NCBI RefSeq assembly: GCF_030272615.1
Contig: NC_081407.1
Location: 269,130,575-269,194,574 of the forward strand
DNA length: 64,000 nucleotides
DNA from: Cryptomeria japonica
Lineage: Eukaryota > Streptophyta > Pinopsida > Cupressales > Cupressaceae
Direction of reading: 5' to 3'
Part shown: in pieces, positions 10,561-20,944 of the stretch
Layout: each line of letters starts with the position of its first letter
Position numbering within the stretch: position 1 is the stretch's first letter
Position numbers and translations under genes: made by a program
The notes under the pieces: generated by a model
What the model was told of the DNA's origin: nothing
Database searches by the model: none
Seen by the model: only the letters and a program-made list of their open reading frames with translations

Positions 10561-13439
10561 ATGGGAAAGAACAAGCGAGGAATGATGGAACAATGAGAGG
10601 TTGAAAAGGAAAGACAAAGGAAATGTATGAAGAAATTACGTGACATAAGAATAATGGGATAAGAAGGTATGTCATCCTCAACATCTCAATTTGATTTACT
10701 AAACGAACATAATGCACCTAATGCTATTGAAGAAGAGACCACATTGAATAATCAATTAAATAATGAACATACACCTGCTCTATTTGATGAATTGAATGTA
10801 CACGATGCACTGATGTTAACACCTCCTAGAATCATTTGTAGGAAACCAAAAGTATCTAATTGACATTGATGAGAATATATTGAAGCCAATGCCCGATAAA
10901 ATGAATGAACGAACTTGTAGGAGAATGGTTAAAAGAATATGGCAAAACTATTTTGAAAACTTGAATCAAACCACAAGATGCCAATTAATTGTTCAAATGA
11001 TTACAATTTTGAATTTTAGAGAGACAATGAAAATTCTAGGCCTAAGATCATTTGAAATTAACGGCGAAAGAACTATTGTGAGAAATATTTTTGATGCATA
11101 TCAAGCTATTGGTTCAAAATCGCGTACTAAAGATTCTAATGCTACTTGACGTGTCATTACATTAACCATAATGAGCAAGAAAATAAAAAAAGATTGTTTG
11201 ATAAGAAAAACAAGTAAGTCATTAAACGTTAGTAGAACAACATTAAGTAAAGCATTACAGATGCAGAAAAAATAGAGGAACCTAACAATAATTCTCTTTG
11301 GGCATTCTCGAGTAGACTACCACGCAAAGATAAGGTTGTTGTTGATGCACTAAGAACATTAATTAATTTTTTTTGGCATGACAACACAAAAGTTTCACCC
11401 AACCAAAGATATGTTGTTAGAAGGCGAATCGGGTCTACAAATCATGAGTCACATGCCAAACACTATTTGGATATGACTTAAACAAAATTTTATGAAAGAT
11501 TCCTTGAAAAGTTTCCTCAAATAAGAAAATCTCAAAGTTTTTTTGAAATGGCAAAACCTTTTTATATTAAGATTAATCATGTACACACCACGTGTTGTTG
11601 TAGGATGCATATTGAATTTTCCATGTACTATGATATTTTTCGTCATATTTGCTCTACTTTGCACACTAACGATGTTTTGCAGGAATGCAATATACAAGTA
11701 CCTCCTAAGTCGGTAAGAGAATTTATTTCAAGTGTGCTATGTAATAGACATAATGGTTGCATTTATTATAAGATGTCTTGTTTGGAAGGTTCTTGTGCTA
11801 TATGTGATGGTTTGCAACATTTACCAAGATGTGTACATTTGGAGAGCACAAATGAAATTGGTATGAAACTAGTTTCTTTTGGAAAATACAAGACAGTCAC
11901 ATATGGAGCTAAAGATGGAACAGATTTGAAGAAATGTGAGCTAGTGAAAAACGATATATGTGTAGTTGAATTTATGAAAAATGTTTCAAGAGAAACCAGT
12001 TTATGAGTACCTAATGCATACACATAGAGCTCGATGGTTAGATGAGAAATTCAATTTATGTAAGTACACATTTCCTCTTGGCACCATTCTCTCTATCATT
12101 GATTTTGCTGAAAATTATACACTACAACCTCAAAATGAAGTGCAATCTATGTATTATCATTCTTCACAAGTTTCTATTTTTCTACACATAACATTCATGC
12201 ATGCAGATGATAGCATAGAGGAGGATAGAAAGTTTGTAAGAGAGTATCATTTTTACATAAGTGAGGATCGTACTCAATCATCGAAGTTTGTACAAGGATG
12301 CTTTAAAGTTTTCTATGATAATTTAAAGGAAAGAAACATACAATACAACCGACATTTAATATGGTCAGATAATTGCACCGTACAATTCAAGAATGCAAGG
12401 ATGTTTTATTGGTTGACAAGGATGCATATGAGAAGCAGTGTACAACATTTTTGAAGTTTCACTGAAGATGGACATGGTAAGGGAGAGAACGATGGTGCAG
12501 GATCATGTGTAAAAAGAGCCCTAGCTAGAGAAGAATTGAAGTATGAAGGTGGTGCTGAGTTGATAGATGCAGAAACAATTGTGCAATGGTGTAACTTTAC
12601 GATGGGTCCAGGTAATCTAGGTACATCAATGGTTCATAGATATTTTTGATTGATCACTGAATCTAACATTGAAAACTATCTAGATTGTTGTACAGTTGCA
12701 GGATTGAGTGACATGCACTCATTTTTGAGTTCAAATGCAATTTCACTACTAATTTATACGAGACAGATGGTATGTTTTTGCTCTTCATGCGTGTATTGTT
12801 AGTGGGAAGAATGTGAATCACAAGAGTGGGTTGACAAATGGTATCTAGACCGTTGGTTCCCATTGATACATATCAAATTCCCAAAGCACTATAATTGAGC
12901 CAGATGGAGACATCAGTCGGTTTTGACCATGTATTCGACCTAGTGGATTCATGTGATTTTTTGAGTTAATTTTTTTGCAAGTATTCTTATTGGTTCATTT
13001 TGTTGTACATCACACTTTATTTTTGGTATTAATTATCACTTTATAAAATGTAGGTCATGTGTATGTAGTTGTTGCAGAAAAGAACAATGAAGAAGGAATG
13101 AATTACTATTTGTGTCGTTGTGTTGAGCCTAAAAGAAAATTGACAACCATAATCATTGACGAAGAGGGTATTGAGTACCCAATAGGGTCTGTTGTCGTGA
13201 CAAAAGCATGACTTAGGAGATACCCTATCAAGAATTTTGATGTTTGGTTGTTCAAGGATTTTGAAACACACAGACATATTCTTCATTTCTCTAACCTTGT
13301 TGTTGCAACAAATATTCATTTGATGAAGTATCGTGGTAGACCTCACAACAATATTTTATGGAAAGTTTGTGAATCTGACTACAAGGCAATACTTGACACA
13401 ATACGGGTTATAGTCGATCCTGAAGGCTCACTTGATTGA
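10561..13439 (+). pseudogene. Transposase-like gene of the 10.2-kb element, with decay
   Basis: The start at 10561 has a good context (CAACCATGGG). The frame runs to 10863, shifts by one base, continues 10880-11149 and includes a helix-turn-helix-like VSRTTLSKAL. It resumes at about 11340-12650 in overlapping pieces, then has an intron (about 12975-13051, ending ATGTAG) and a C-terminal exon (HVYVVVAEKN ... DPEGSLD). Motifs in order: cysteine cluster HTTCCCRMHIEF, CLEGSCAICDG, first acidic motif IIDFAENY, second WSDNCTVQFKN, then GHGKGENDGAG..VKR, then a Cys cluster CFCSSC. The IDFAENY, SDN..QFKN and GHGKG..DG.G..KR order is typical of an uncharacterised DDE/D-like transposase family. Several stops (for example TGA after QHF and after HRYF, each from TGG) show decay. 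Confidence 0.65.
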
Positions 13440-13507
13440 TTCTACGGTTCAGAGTAGAATGATTTTGAGAATTTTGTATATATCGTCGACGAATTGTTCT
13501 ATATTTG

Positions 13508-13757
13508 TTTTTTGTATATATAAATGCCCATGAGCTGATTTGTACATGTTTAGGGGCATAATTTTGTATATTTAAATGACAATGAGCTAATTTGTACATA
13601 TTTAGATGCCAAATTTTGTATATTAAAATGGCGATGAGCTGAATCGCACATATTGTAATGCCAATTTTTTTATAAAAGCCCATGAGATGATTTGTAAGAC
13701 ATTTTTTTTGTATATTCAAATAGCCAAGAGATGATTTGACCATATTTAGAGGCATTT
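13508..13757 (+). repeat. 52-bp minisatellite, five copies
   Basis: Five diverged units begin TTTTGTATAT and contain ATGAGCTGATTTGTACAT, at about 13510, 13562, 13614, 13666 and 13705. The array lies directly 3' of the transposase stop codon. Confidence 0.7.
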
Positions 13758-14027
13758 TTTTTAATAATATGTGACAATGTTTTGTGACTATTTTTTGTGT
13801 CTATGTTTTGTGACTATGTTTTGAGTTTATGTGATGTGATAAGGTCAATCATGACCATTATTGATAAGGTCAATCATGAGAATTATTGATTCTTGTATAA
13901 TCATGGATAATTATTTGAGTCATTATCAGGTCATAGAAGTCATAGATTGAGTCTAGATACAATTTAAGCCAAAAAAAGTCATTATTGCCAAAAAAATTGT
14001 CAAAAAAGTTGTCAAGCAACTTGTACA

Positions 14028-16313
14028 TCACGTCGGTAGGGTATGACTCTCAACATTCCGGTGCTTTGGGATGCACGAGAGGAGCATGCCTAGCGTAAAC
14101 CTTCCCAACCGGAAGTGATCATGACGTTGGTTTGTGCATAGGATGAACGGAATCAATTCTAGCCTATCTTGCAACTTTGCATTGCATGCAACTGACAGTT
14201 TTTGTAGAAGAGGAAAAAATGCTACCAATTGAAAATGGCTCCAAGTCATCAAAAACTGAGAGGCCATTGTAGAGGAGCCTCACACAACCCCACAGGTTCA
14301 AATGGATCGATCATATGTATCCTGGATTGAAAGAAACAGTCTATCAAAGTTTGACAATTTTTTGGACTCAAGGCACTTGAGAGATCGCATCAGTAGGGTA
14401 TGACTCGACGTTTTTTTGCTTTGAGATGCACAAGAGGAGCATACCTAGTGTAAACCTGCCCACCTGGATATTCTCGTGATGTCAATTTGTGTACACGATG
14501 AACCGAACCAATTCTAGCCTATCTTGCAACTTTGCATTGCATGCAACTGACAGTTTTTGTAGCAAGCAAAAAAATACTACCAATTGAAAATGGCTCTGAA
14601 TTATCAAAAACTGAGATAGACCATTGTAGAGGAGCCTCACGCGACCCCACAGGTTCAAACGGATCGATCATATGTGTCCTGGATTGGAAGAAACAGTCCG
14701 TCAAAGTTTGACATTTTTTAAGACTAAGGCACTTGAGAGATCGCATCGGTAGGGTATGACTCTTCATGTTCCGACGCTTTGGGATGCACAAGAGGAGCAT
14801 GGATAGTGTAAACTTGCCCATCTACACACTCTCATGACGTCAGTTTGTGCACAGGACGAACCAAATCAATTTTAGCCTATCTTGCAACTTTGCATTGCAT
14901 GCAACTAATGGTTTTTGCCGCAGGCGAAAAAATGTTACCAATTGAAAATGGCTTTGAGTCATCAAAAACCAAGATAGGCCATTGTAGAGGAGCCTCATGC
15001 GACCCCATAGGTTCAAATAGATTGATCATATGTATCATGGATTGGAAGAAATAGTTTGTCAAAGTTTAATAATTTTTTAGACTCAGGGCACTTGAGAGAT
15101 CACATCGGTAGGGTATGACTCTCGATGTTCCGACGCTTTGAGATGCACGAGAGGAGCATGCCTAGCATAAACCTTTCCACCGGGACACACTCGTGATGTC
15201 GATTTGTGCACATGACAAACCAAATCAATTCTAGCCTATCTTGCAATTATGCATTGCATGCAACTGACGGTTTTTGCAGCAAGCAAAAAAATGCTACCAA
15301 TTGAAAATAGCTTCGAGTCGTCAAAAACTGAGATAGGCCATTGTAGCGAAGCCTCACGCGACCCCATAGGTTCAAATAGATCAATCATATGTGTCCTGGA
15401 TTGGAAGAAATGGTTTGTCAAAGTTTGACATTTATTTTGACTTAGGGCACTTGAGAGAGATCATGTCGGTAGGGTATGACTCTTGACATTCCAACGCTTT
15501 GGGATGCATGAGAGGAGGATGCCCGGTGTAAACCTGCCCACCTAGATGCGCTCGTGACGTCAATTTGTGTACAAGATAAACCAAATCAATTCTAACCTAT
15601 CTTGTAACTTTGCATTGCATACAACTAATGATTTTTGCAGCAAGCAAAAAAATGCTACCAATTTAAAATGGATTCGAGTCATCAAAAACTGAGATAGGCC
15701 ATTGTATAAGAGTCTCACATGACCCCACAGGTTCAAACAGATCGATCATATGTGTCCTGGATTGGAAGAAACAATCTATCAAAGTTTGAAATTTTTTTGG
15801 ACTCAAGGCACTTGAGAGATCGTGTCGGTAGGGTACGACTCTCGACTTTTCGATGCTTTGGGATGCACGAGAGATGCATTCCTAGCGTAAAACTACCCAC
15901 TCAGACGTGCTCGTGACGTCAATTTGTGCACACGACGAACCGAATCAATTCTAGCCTACCTTGCAACTGACGATTTTTGCAACAGGCGAAAAAATGCTAC
16001 CAATTGAAAATGACTCTGAGTTGTCAAAAACCGAGATCAGCCATTGTAGAGGAGCCTCACGTGACCCCAAAGGTTCAAACAGTTCGATCATATGTATCCG
16101 GGATTGGAAGAAACAATCCGTCAAAATTTGACATTTTTGTGGACTCAGGGCACTTGAGAGATCGCGTCAGTAGGGTATGACTCTCGATGTTCTGACGCTT
16201 TGGGATGCACAAGAGGAGCATGTCTAGTGCTAACCTACCCACCCAGACGTGCTCATGACATTAGTTTATACACACGATGAACTAAATCAATTCTAGCCTA
16301 TCTTGCAACTTTG
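14028..16313 (+). repeat. 357-bp tandem array, about 6.4 units
   Basis: Units start at TCGGTAGGGTATGACTC near 14028, 14386, 14743, 15100, 15462, 15820 and 16162, giving periods of 357-362 bp and one short unit of about 342 bp that lacks TTTGCATTGCATGCAAC. Units differ by scattered substitutions, mostly transitions. Minus-strand ORFs recur in each unit (PLQWPISVFDDSKPFSIG) because 357 is a multiple of three; they carry stops at the same place and I do not call them genes. Confidence 0.85.
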
Positions 16314-17005
16314 ACAACAACTTAGCAAATTTTACATATTTCATCCAAATGAAACCAAACTTTGATAACTTTGACAATTTTGACGACAATTGAGCAACTT
16401 TGACAACAATTGAGCAACTTTTACATCTTTGATCCAAATGACTCCAAACACGAGAACCAAAATTTGACCATTGCGAGCATGAGGGTGCTCTCGCACCACA
16501 CACATATTGTTGTTTATATTCATATTGTTGATTTTTTATGTTTATATTCATATTGTTGATTACATAGGCAAATATTCATTTAAATTTATAAAAGGGTAGC
16601 CACCAAATACAACGAATACACAATAATGAACTGAATACAAGGAGTTTTGTAAGGTTAATTCAACATTTTAAAATTTTTATCAAATCATATTCCACAATTG
16701 CAATGTTTTATATCATAGATTTTTGTTGTTTATATTCATATTGTTGATTACATAAGCAAATGATCAATTAACTTTATAAAAGGAAAGCCACAAATTACAA
16801 CAAATACACAATAATGAACTCAGTACACATTTATTGGATTGAATATCAACATTTATATATATATCAAAAAAAGGCATGTCTGCCAAGTCAATACAAGGAT
16901 TACATAAATGTGGCATATGTCATGTCCAAATCGATATACAATAAAAATGTAGAATATATCTACATGTATTGGTCATTCTATGACCATAACTAACACTATA
17001 TGATC
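16314..17005. repeat. AT-rich spacer with a direct duplication
   Basis: TATATTCATATTGTTGATTA occurs at about 16540 and 16731, and each copy is followed by a related stretch ending in ACAATAATGAACT, so a unit of about 190 bp is duplicated. The proximal part (16314-16480) is a short run of GACAACAATTGAGCAACTTT-like repeats. No gene is seen. Confidence 0.5.
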
Positions 17006-18500
17006 CTAAACTTGTGGTGGATCATCAAAATCGAGCCTCTTTGATGTAGTACGCGGCTCTGTAAATGGCTACAAAACGACGATTCAAAAGCCAAGTTAGA
17101 ATTTTTTTGAATTCAAAGTGTATTATTCTATTTTAACATGTTATAAAATGTATACCTCAGGCATCAAAGTTGCAGCTGTAGTAATTGCAGGAGGAGTATG
17201 GGATACCGTTGTTGCATCCTAAAATGCATATTATTTGTATCAATTTAAATTGATGTATAAATGAAAATTTCATTTATGTAATTACAAATTTAAAGTGACT
17301 GATAAATAAAATGCTATGAATTCAAATCAACACACCTATGTCTGCGGCTGATGGCCAAACAACATGTCCATCAACTCCTCTATCAGTGCCACATCCTTAG
17401 TCATGCGGGTCTGACATCTACTCCTACAAATCGTGCACGAATGAGGTGTGGATCCATCTGCAGCTGCTGAGTCATTCATCCCTGAGCATATACCTGACCA
17501 ACTGACACACACATGTTGAATGGGCTCTCTATCACCACCTAAAGCAACTAATGGCTCATCATCTAGTACAAGAGGGTGTGCTAACTATGTCCCATGTTGG
17601 ATGATGGCACCAGTCCATGTTGTGGCCTCTTAAAGAGTCTGTAGCTCCATCGACTCTTTCAGCTCTACTAGGACAACCTGATGCACCTTGGGTTTTGGTG
17701 CTAGGGGACGATGACTCTCCGGAGCTACTCGCCTATGGGCTCCAGATCTATCTTGGGCAGAGTTGCCCGCCACTTCTACCATGAAACTCTCTCATGTCAA
17801 AATAGTTTGGTCGCACATTGAGGACAAACTCACAATATACTTTTCTCAAAAAATACAATGGCACCTCATAATTATTACAAGATGGATCATCAAAGAGCAT
17901 CCACCACCTCTGCCAAAAAAGATTTTTCATCTGCACATTGGTACACCAATGTATGGGAAACCTCTTTGCATTAAGAGGTAACGACTGACCAGTTTTAGGA
18001 TCAACAAAAAGGGCACATATTTGTTGTTTACTAATATTTTTGTTTTTCACTCCCTTGTATGATAACCCATCAGCATAGTATTGACAACACATATCCCTAA
18101 AGTTTCCCCATTTTGTAATTTGTGTGGAAACGACTGTGACACCACTAGCTAATGTTTCTAAGCTAGTGGTGAGGGATTTATGATGCTCAAGCTCAGATGT
18201 TTTCAATTTATTAATCAGTCTATTTATTTTAGATGTGTTTTGCCCTAACTGATTAATCAATTGCTCCTATGTTTCAAGTGTATAGTCAAAAGGAGGAACT
18301 AGAGGTGTATCTTGTGGGTTTTGTTCGGGGTTTTCAGGAGGTGCATTTTGTTTTTGTTGTTGTGGATTATCAGAATTTGGTTTTTGAAACAAAAAATAAA
18401 AAAACTTAATCAAAACAAATGAAATTAAATTCAAAACGTAAAACAAATTGAATAAACGAGAAAGAAAGACAAAAATTAAGAAAAACTAACCTTGATCCAT
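17006..18500 (-). pseudogene. Second gene of the 10.2-kb element, multi-exon, unknown function
   Basis: A spliced structure can be read on the minus strand. A possible first exon is ATGGATCAAG at 18500 with a GTTAGT donor. A main exon follows (about 18384-17336), then 17218-17156, then 17068-17006, where it stops after KRLDFDDPPQV. The last three exons join in phase 0 at proper GT/AG borders. The main exon has a Q/N/P-rich start, a coiled-coil-like INRLINKLKTSELEHHKS, then a W-rich domain (NLFWQRWWMLFDDPSC ... FLRKVYCEFVLNVRPNYFDM), and near its end CTICRSRC, a possible metal-binding CxxC-x3-C. Decay: TAG at 18269-18267, a one-base frameshift near 17760, further stops near 17635 and 17590, and TAG at the end of the main exon. 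No family is recognised; a DNA-binding accessory protein is a guess from context. Confidence 0.6.
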
Positions 18501-18621
18501 AACGTTTGGTGGAGAAATTTGGCATCCCGTTCGCGGTTTCGTGGAGAAAAAGGAGGAAAAAATGTTATGGTCATGGGGAAAATAAGACCCAATCCTTTTT
18601 TTTAAACTTTTTTTGATAGGT

Positions 18622-18799
18622 ACCGTGTACGCGGTTTTTTAGGGCTTAGAGTGCGTACGCGCTCACTTTCCTAAAAGCAGCGCGTACACGCTCACTTTCC
18701 TCAAGACAACGCGTATGTAGTATCTTTCTTTAGGCTCAGGAACAACGGACCTAAGCGCGTACACAGTGATTTCAAATTTTAGAACTGCGTACACGCTGC
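18622..18799 (+). repeat. Right subterminal CpG-rich repeats
   Basis: Six copies of the GCGTACACGC-type motif lie near 18622, 18651, 18680, 18709, 18755 and 18786, spaced about 29-46 bp apart. Two neighbours share the longer unit CGTACxCGCTCACTTTCCT. They are in the same orientation as the left-end copies, not inverted. Confidence 0.65.
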
Positions 18800-18819
18800 T
18801 TGTTTTTTCATGGTTTTTT

Positions 18820-18863
18820 TGGGTGGTGTCCACTTTTCTAACAACCATCTTTATGCACATACC
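18820..18863 (-). repeat. Right terminal inverted repeat
   Basis: Read on the minus strand from 18863 this is GGTATGTGCATAAAGATGGT, then TGTTAGAAAAGTGGACAC. It is the mirror of the left end at 8632-8684 apart from the 13-bp insertion on the left. Confidence 0.75.
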
Positions 18864-18869
18864 CTCCAG
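18864..18869. repeat. Target-site duplication, right copy (CTCCAG)
   Basis: This matches 8626-8631. See the left copy for the 4-bp versus 6-bp ambiguity. Confidence 0.7.
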
Positions 18870-20944
18870 AATCTTCTCACCTAAAGTCTCAACTCCTTTG
18901 TCGATCACCATCTGATCACCTAGACCAGTTTTTGAACCTCCATCACCACCTATCTCCACATTTGTCTTCTTCTCAGAATCAACTTGAATAGTACCCACTT
19001 CTAGACTAGTACTTGTGTTTGTCTTCTCTGTAGGAGAAGACAAAGTCTTATTTATCTCTTTCACAACCTCAGTTGTTGCATCTTCTGTGTATTTAGCCAT
19101 CCTTTAACAATCATATGGATCTTCTCCCATAATGATATTGACTCTATCTTTGGTTTTGAACTTTGTATCGAGAGCATGGACAATTTTAGCTCTGTCTTCA
19201 TGGGATAAAGGACTACATATCATATCTAATGCACGTGTCCACACATTGGATTCTTTCATTACTATTTTTATTTCTTTCTTATTTACTTCCTTCTCCTTTC
19301 TTTTCTTGACTAGGGTCTCTGCCAGAGAGACCTTGGTTCTATTTATCTGGCTAAGAGTTATAGTGTCGTCTTCACTTTCAATATCTTCCTCTTCAACTTT
19401 TGTACTTATAAGCCTCTTCCTTATAACCAAATTCTCTTTTTGTATGTCTTCATTGTGTTGTTGTTGTTGTCTACTTTGTCCACATCTATCTTTGAACCTT
19501 CCTTTATTCTTGTTGCCTTTTCTTTAGGTCATTAACCTTTCTTCTCACTTGATACTACTCTCACTAGGGTTCTGGAGGAACCAATCTTCACAAGAGGAGA
19601 AGTAGAAATTGACTTAGTTCTCCTCTGCACTTTCTTTCCAAAGGCCTCTTCCACCATGGGTATATTTATCTTCTTGTATAAGTTCTCCATCTGCTTTGCA
19701 TGTCCAGCCTCCTACTTCTTCATGATCATCTTGTTCAAAATCTCAATTGTAGTCCAAATTTCTCTACTTGTGGATCTACAGGTACCTGCAACAATGTCTC
19801 CATATTCTTCTCCCCATACTCTAATATCTCATAAGGTAATTCAAGTAGCCAAGAAACCCTTGGCTCAACTACCTCAATGTAGCAATGCTCCTTGCTAACC
19901 AAAAAGGTGATCTCATTTCTATATTTGCAGACCAAACTGATGGGAATCCTCTCCATCACTTGCATCTTATCTTGGAAATTCTTAAACCACCATGAATATA
20001 GGGTGTTGTATGCCTTTGTGTCTTTGTTAAAACTCCTAATATGCTCCTTAATTTGAACTCCAATAAGGTGGAACTTGTCCCATACGTTACTCCTAATCCC
20101 TGGAAAGTCATTCATTAACATAAATGCTAAACAAATGATCAAGGACCCATACTTGAATGGATACTTTGTGTTCTTGGTCCTCTCCAGATTATCAAGCAGT
20201 TATTGTCTCATTAGCTCACATAGATCAAACTTTTCACCTTCGACACCCATTTATAATGCAGAGTATATGCTTGTGGCGGTGGAAGAACCATCACGATTTT
20301 GATATATATCTTGTATACCAACCCTTGTTTATAGACAAGACACCTAAATCAATGATATCCTCAACGGTCATTGCTCTCTTATCAAAAGTCAAATCAATCA
20401 ACTGAGTGATCATCTCATTCTTAACCATCTTTAGAATAGGGACAATACCGAAGGAGCTCAAACCTTTCAAGGCCCTTAATGGCATCCTTCATGATTCTAT
20501 GTAGCCAATCCAAATACATCACATCTTCATAAATGTGAGTCAAAATCATCCTTATGCATGCATGCTCATAGCTAAAGTCAGGGAACTCCTTCCAAATATT
20601 TAGACCCATCTTTTAAATATGCTTATACTTCTATTTGAATGTCATCAAGTTGTCTTCTACCAGTTGTTTCCACAAATCATTAAACTTCACATGATTGGCC
20701 TTAATAATGGTGCATGGTTGTATGCCCTAACATCCTCCATGTATACAACATAACATTCTATATCTTTCTCTGTCACCACAAAAGGATAGGATTTTAATTG
20801 CAACTGTGGCTTCAAAGACATGTTGACAACAATCGATGCAACCATTTTGAACAAACAAAACAAAACAAATTTGCAATATACCTTGAAACACACTATCACT
20901 AGGGCTTGTACTAGAAAACTTCCTTCGCACATAATAGCTCTCAA
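18864..20944 (-). pseudogene. N-terminal and middle parts of the split retroelement ORF
   Basis: Minus-strand pieces run from 20842 (MVASIVVNMSLKPQLQLKSY) through 20609-20421 and 20485-20291 (overlapping frames, so a frameshift) and 20142-19735 (NDFPGIRSNVWDKFHLIG ... YSWWFKNFQDKMQ), then lysine/glutamate-rich pieces at 19430-19104 and 19100-18864. The last continues in frame at 8631 once the transposon is removed. Several stops separate the pieces. No catalytic domain is visible. The gene order and the copia-type LTR downstream suggest a large accessory or Gag-like protein of a non-autonomous LTR element; this is inference. Confidence 0.45.

Larger units (their letters stand above)
8632..18863 (+). 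mobile_element. Two-gene DNA transposon with TIRs, unassigned superfamily
   Basis: The 10,232-bp element is bounded by imperfect terminal inverted repeats (GGTAWGTGCAYAAAGATGGT) and a 4- to 6-bp target duplication. It interrupts a minus-strand ORF that becomes continuous again when the element is removed. Inside, in order, are an AT-rich end, CpG-rich subterminal repeats, a CT tract, a transposase-like gene on the plus strand, a 52-bp and a 357-bp tandem array, a convergent spliced gene on the minus strand, more subterminal repeats and the right TIR. Both genes carry stops, so the copy is probably inactive. The TIR and duplication lengths do not by themselves identify a superfamily. The transposase motifs match a family I know only as uncharacterised proteins, many of them from animals. 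Confidence 0.8.

Noticed and set aside
14028-15916. Repeated ORFs of 61-100 aa in the 357-bp array
   Set aside because: They recur because the period is a multiple of three, stop at the same place, and lack domains or starts in a good context.
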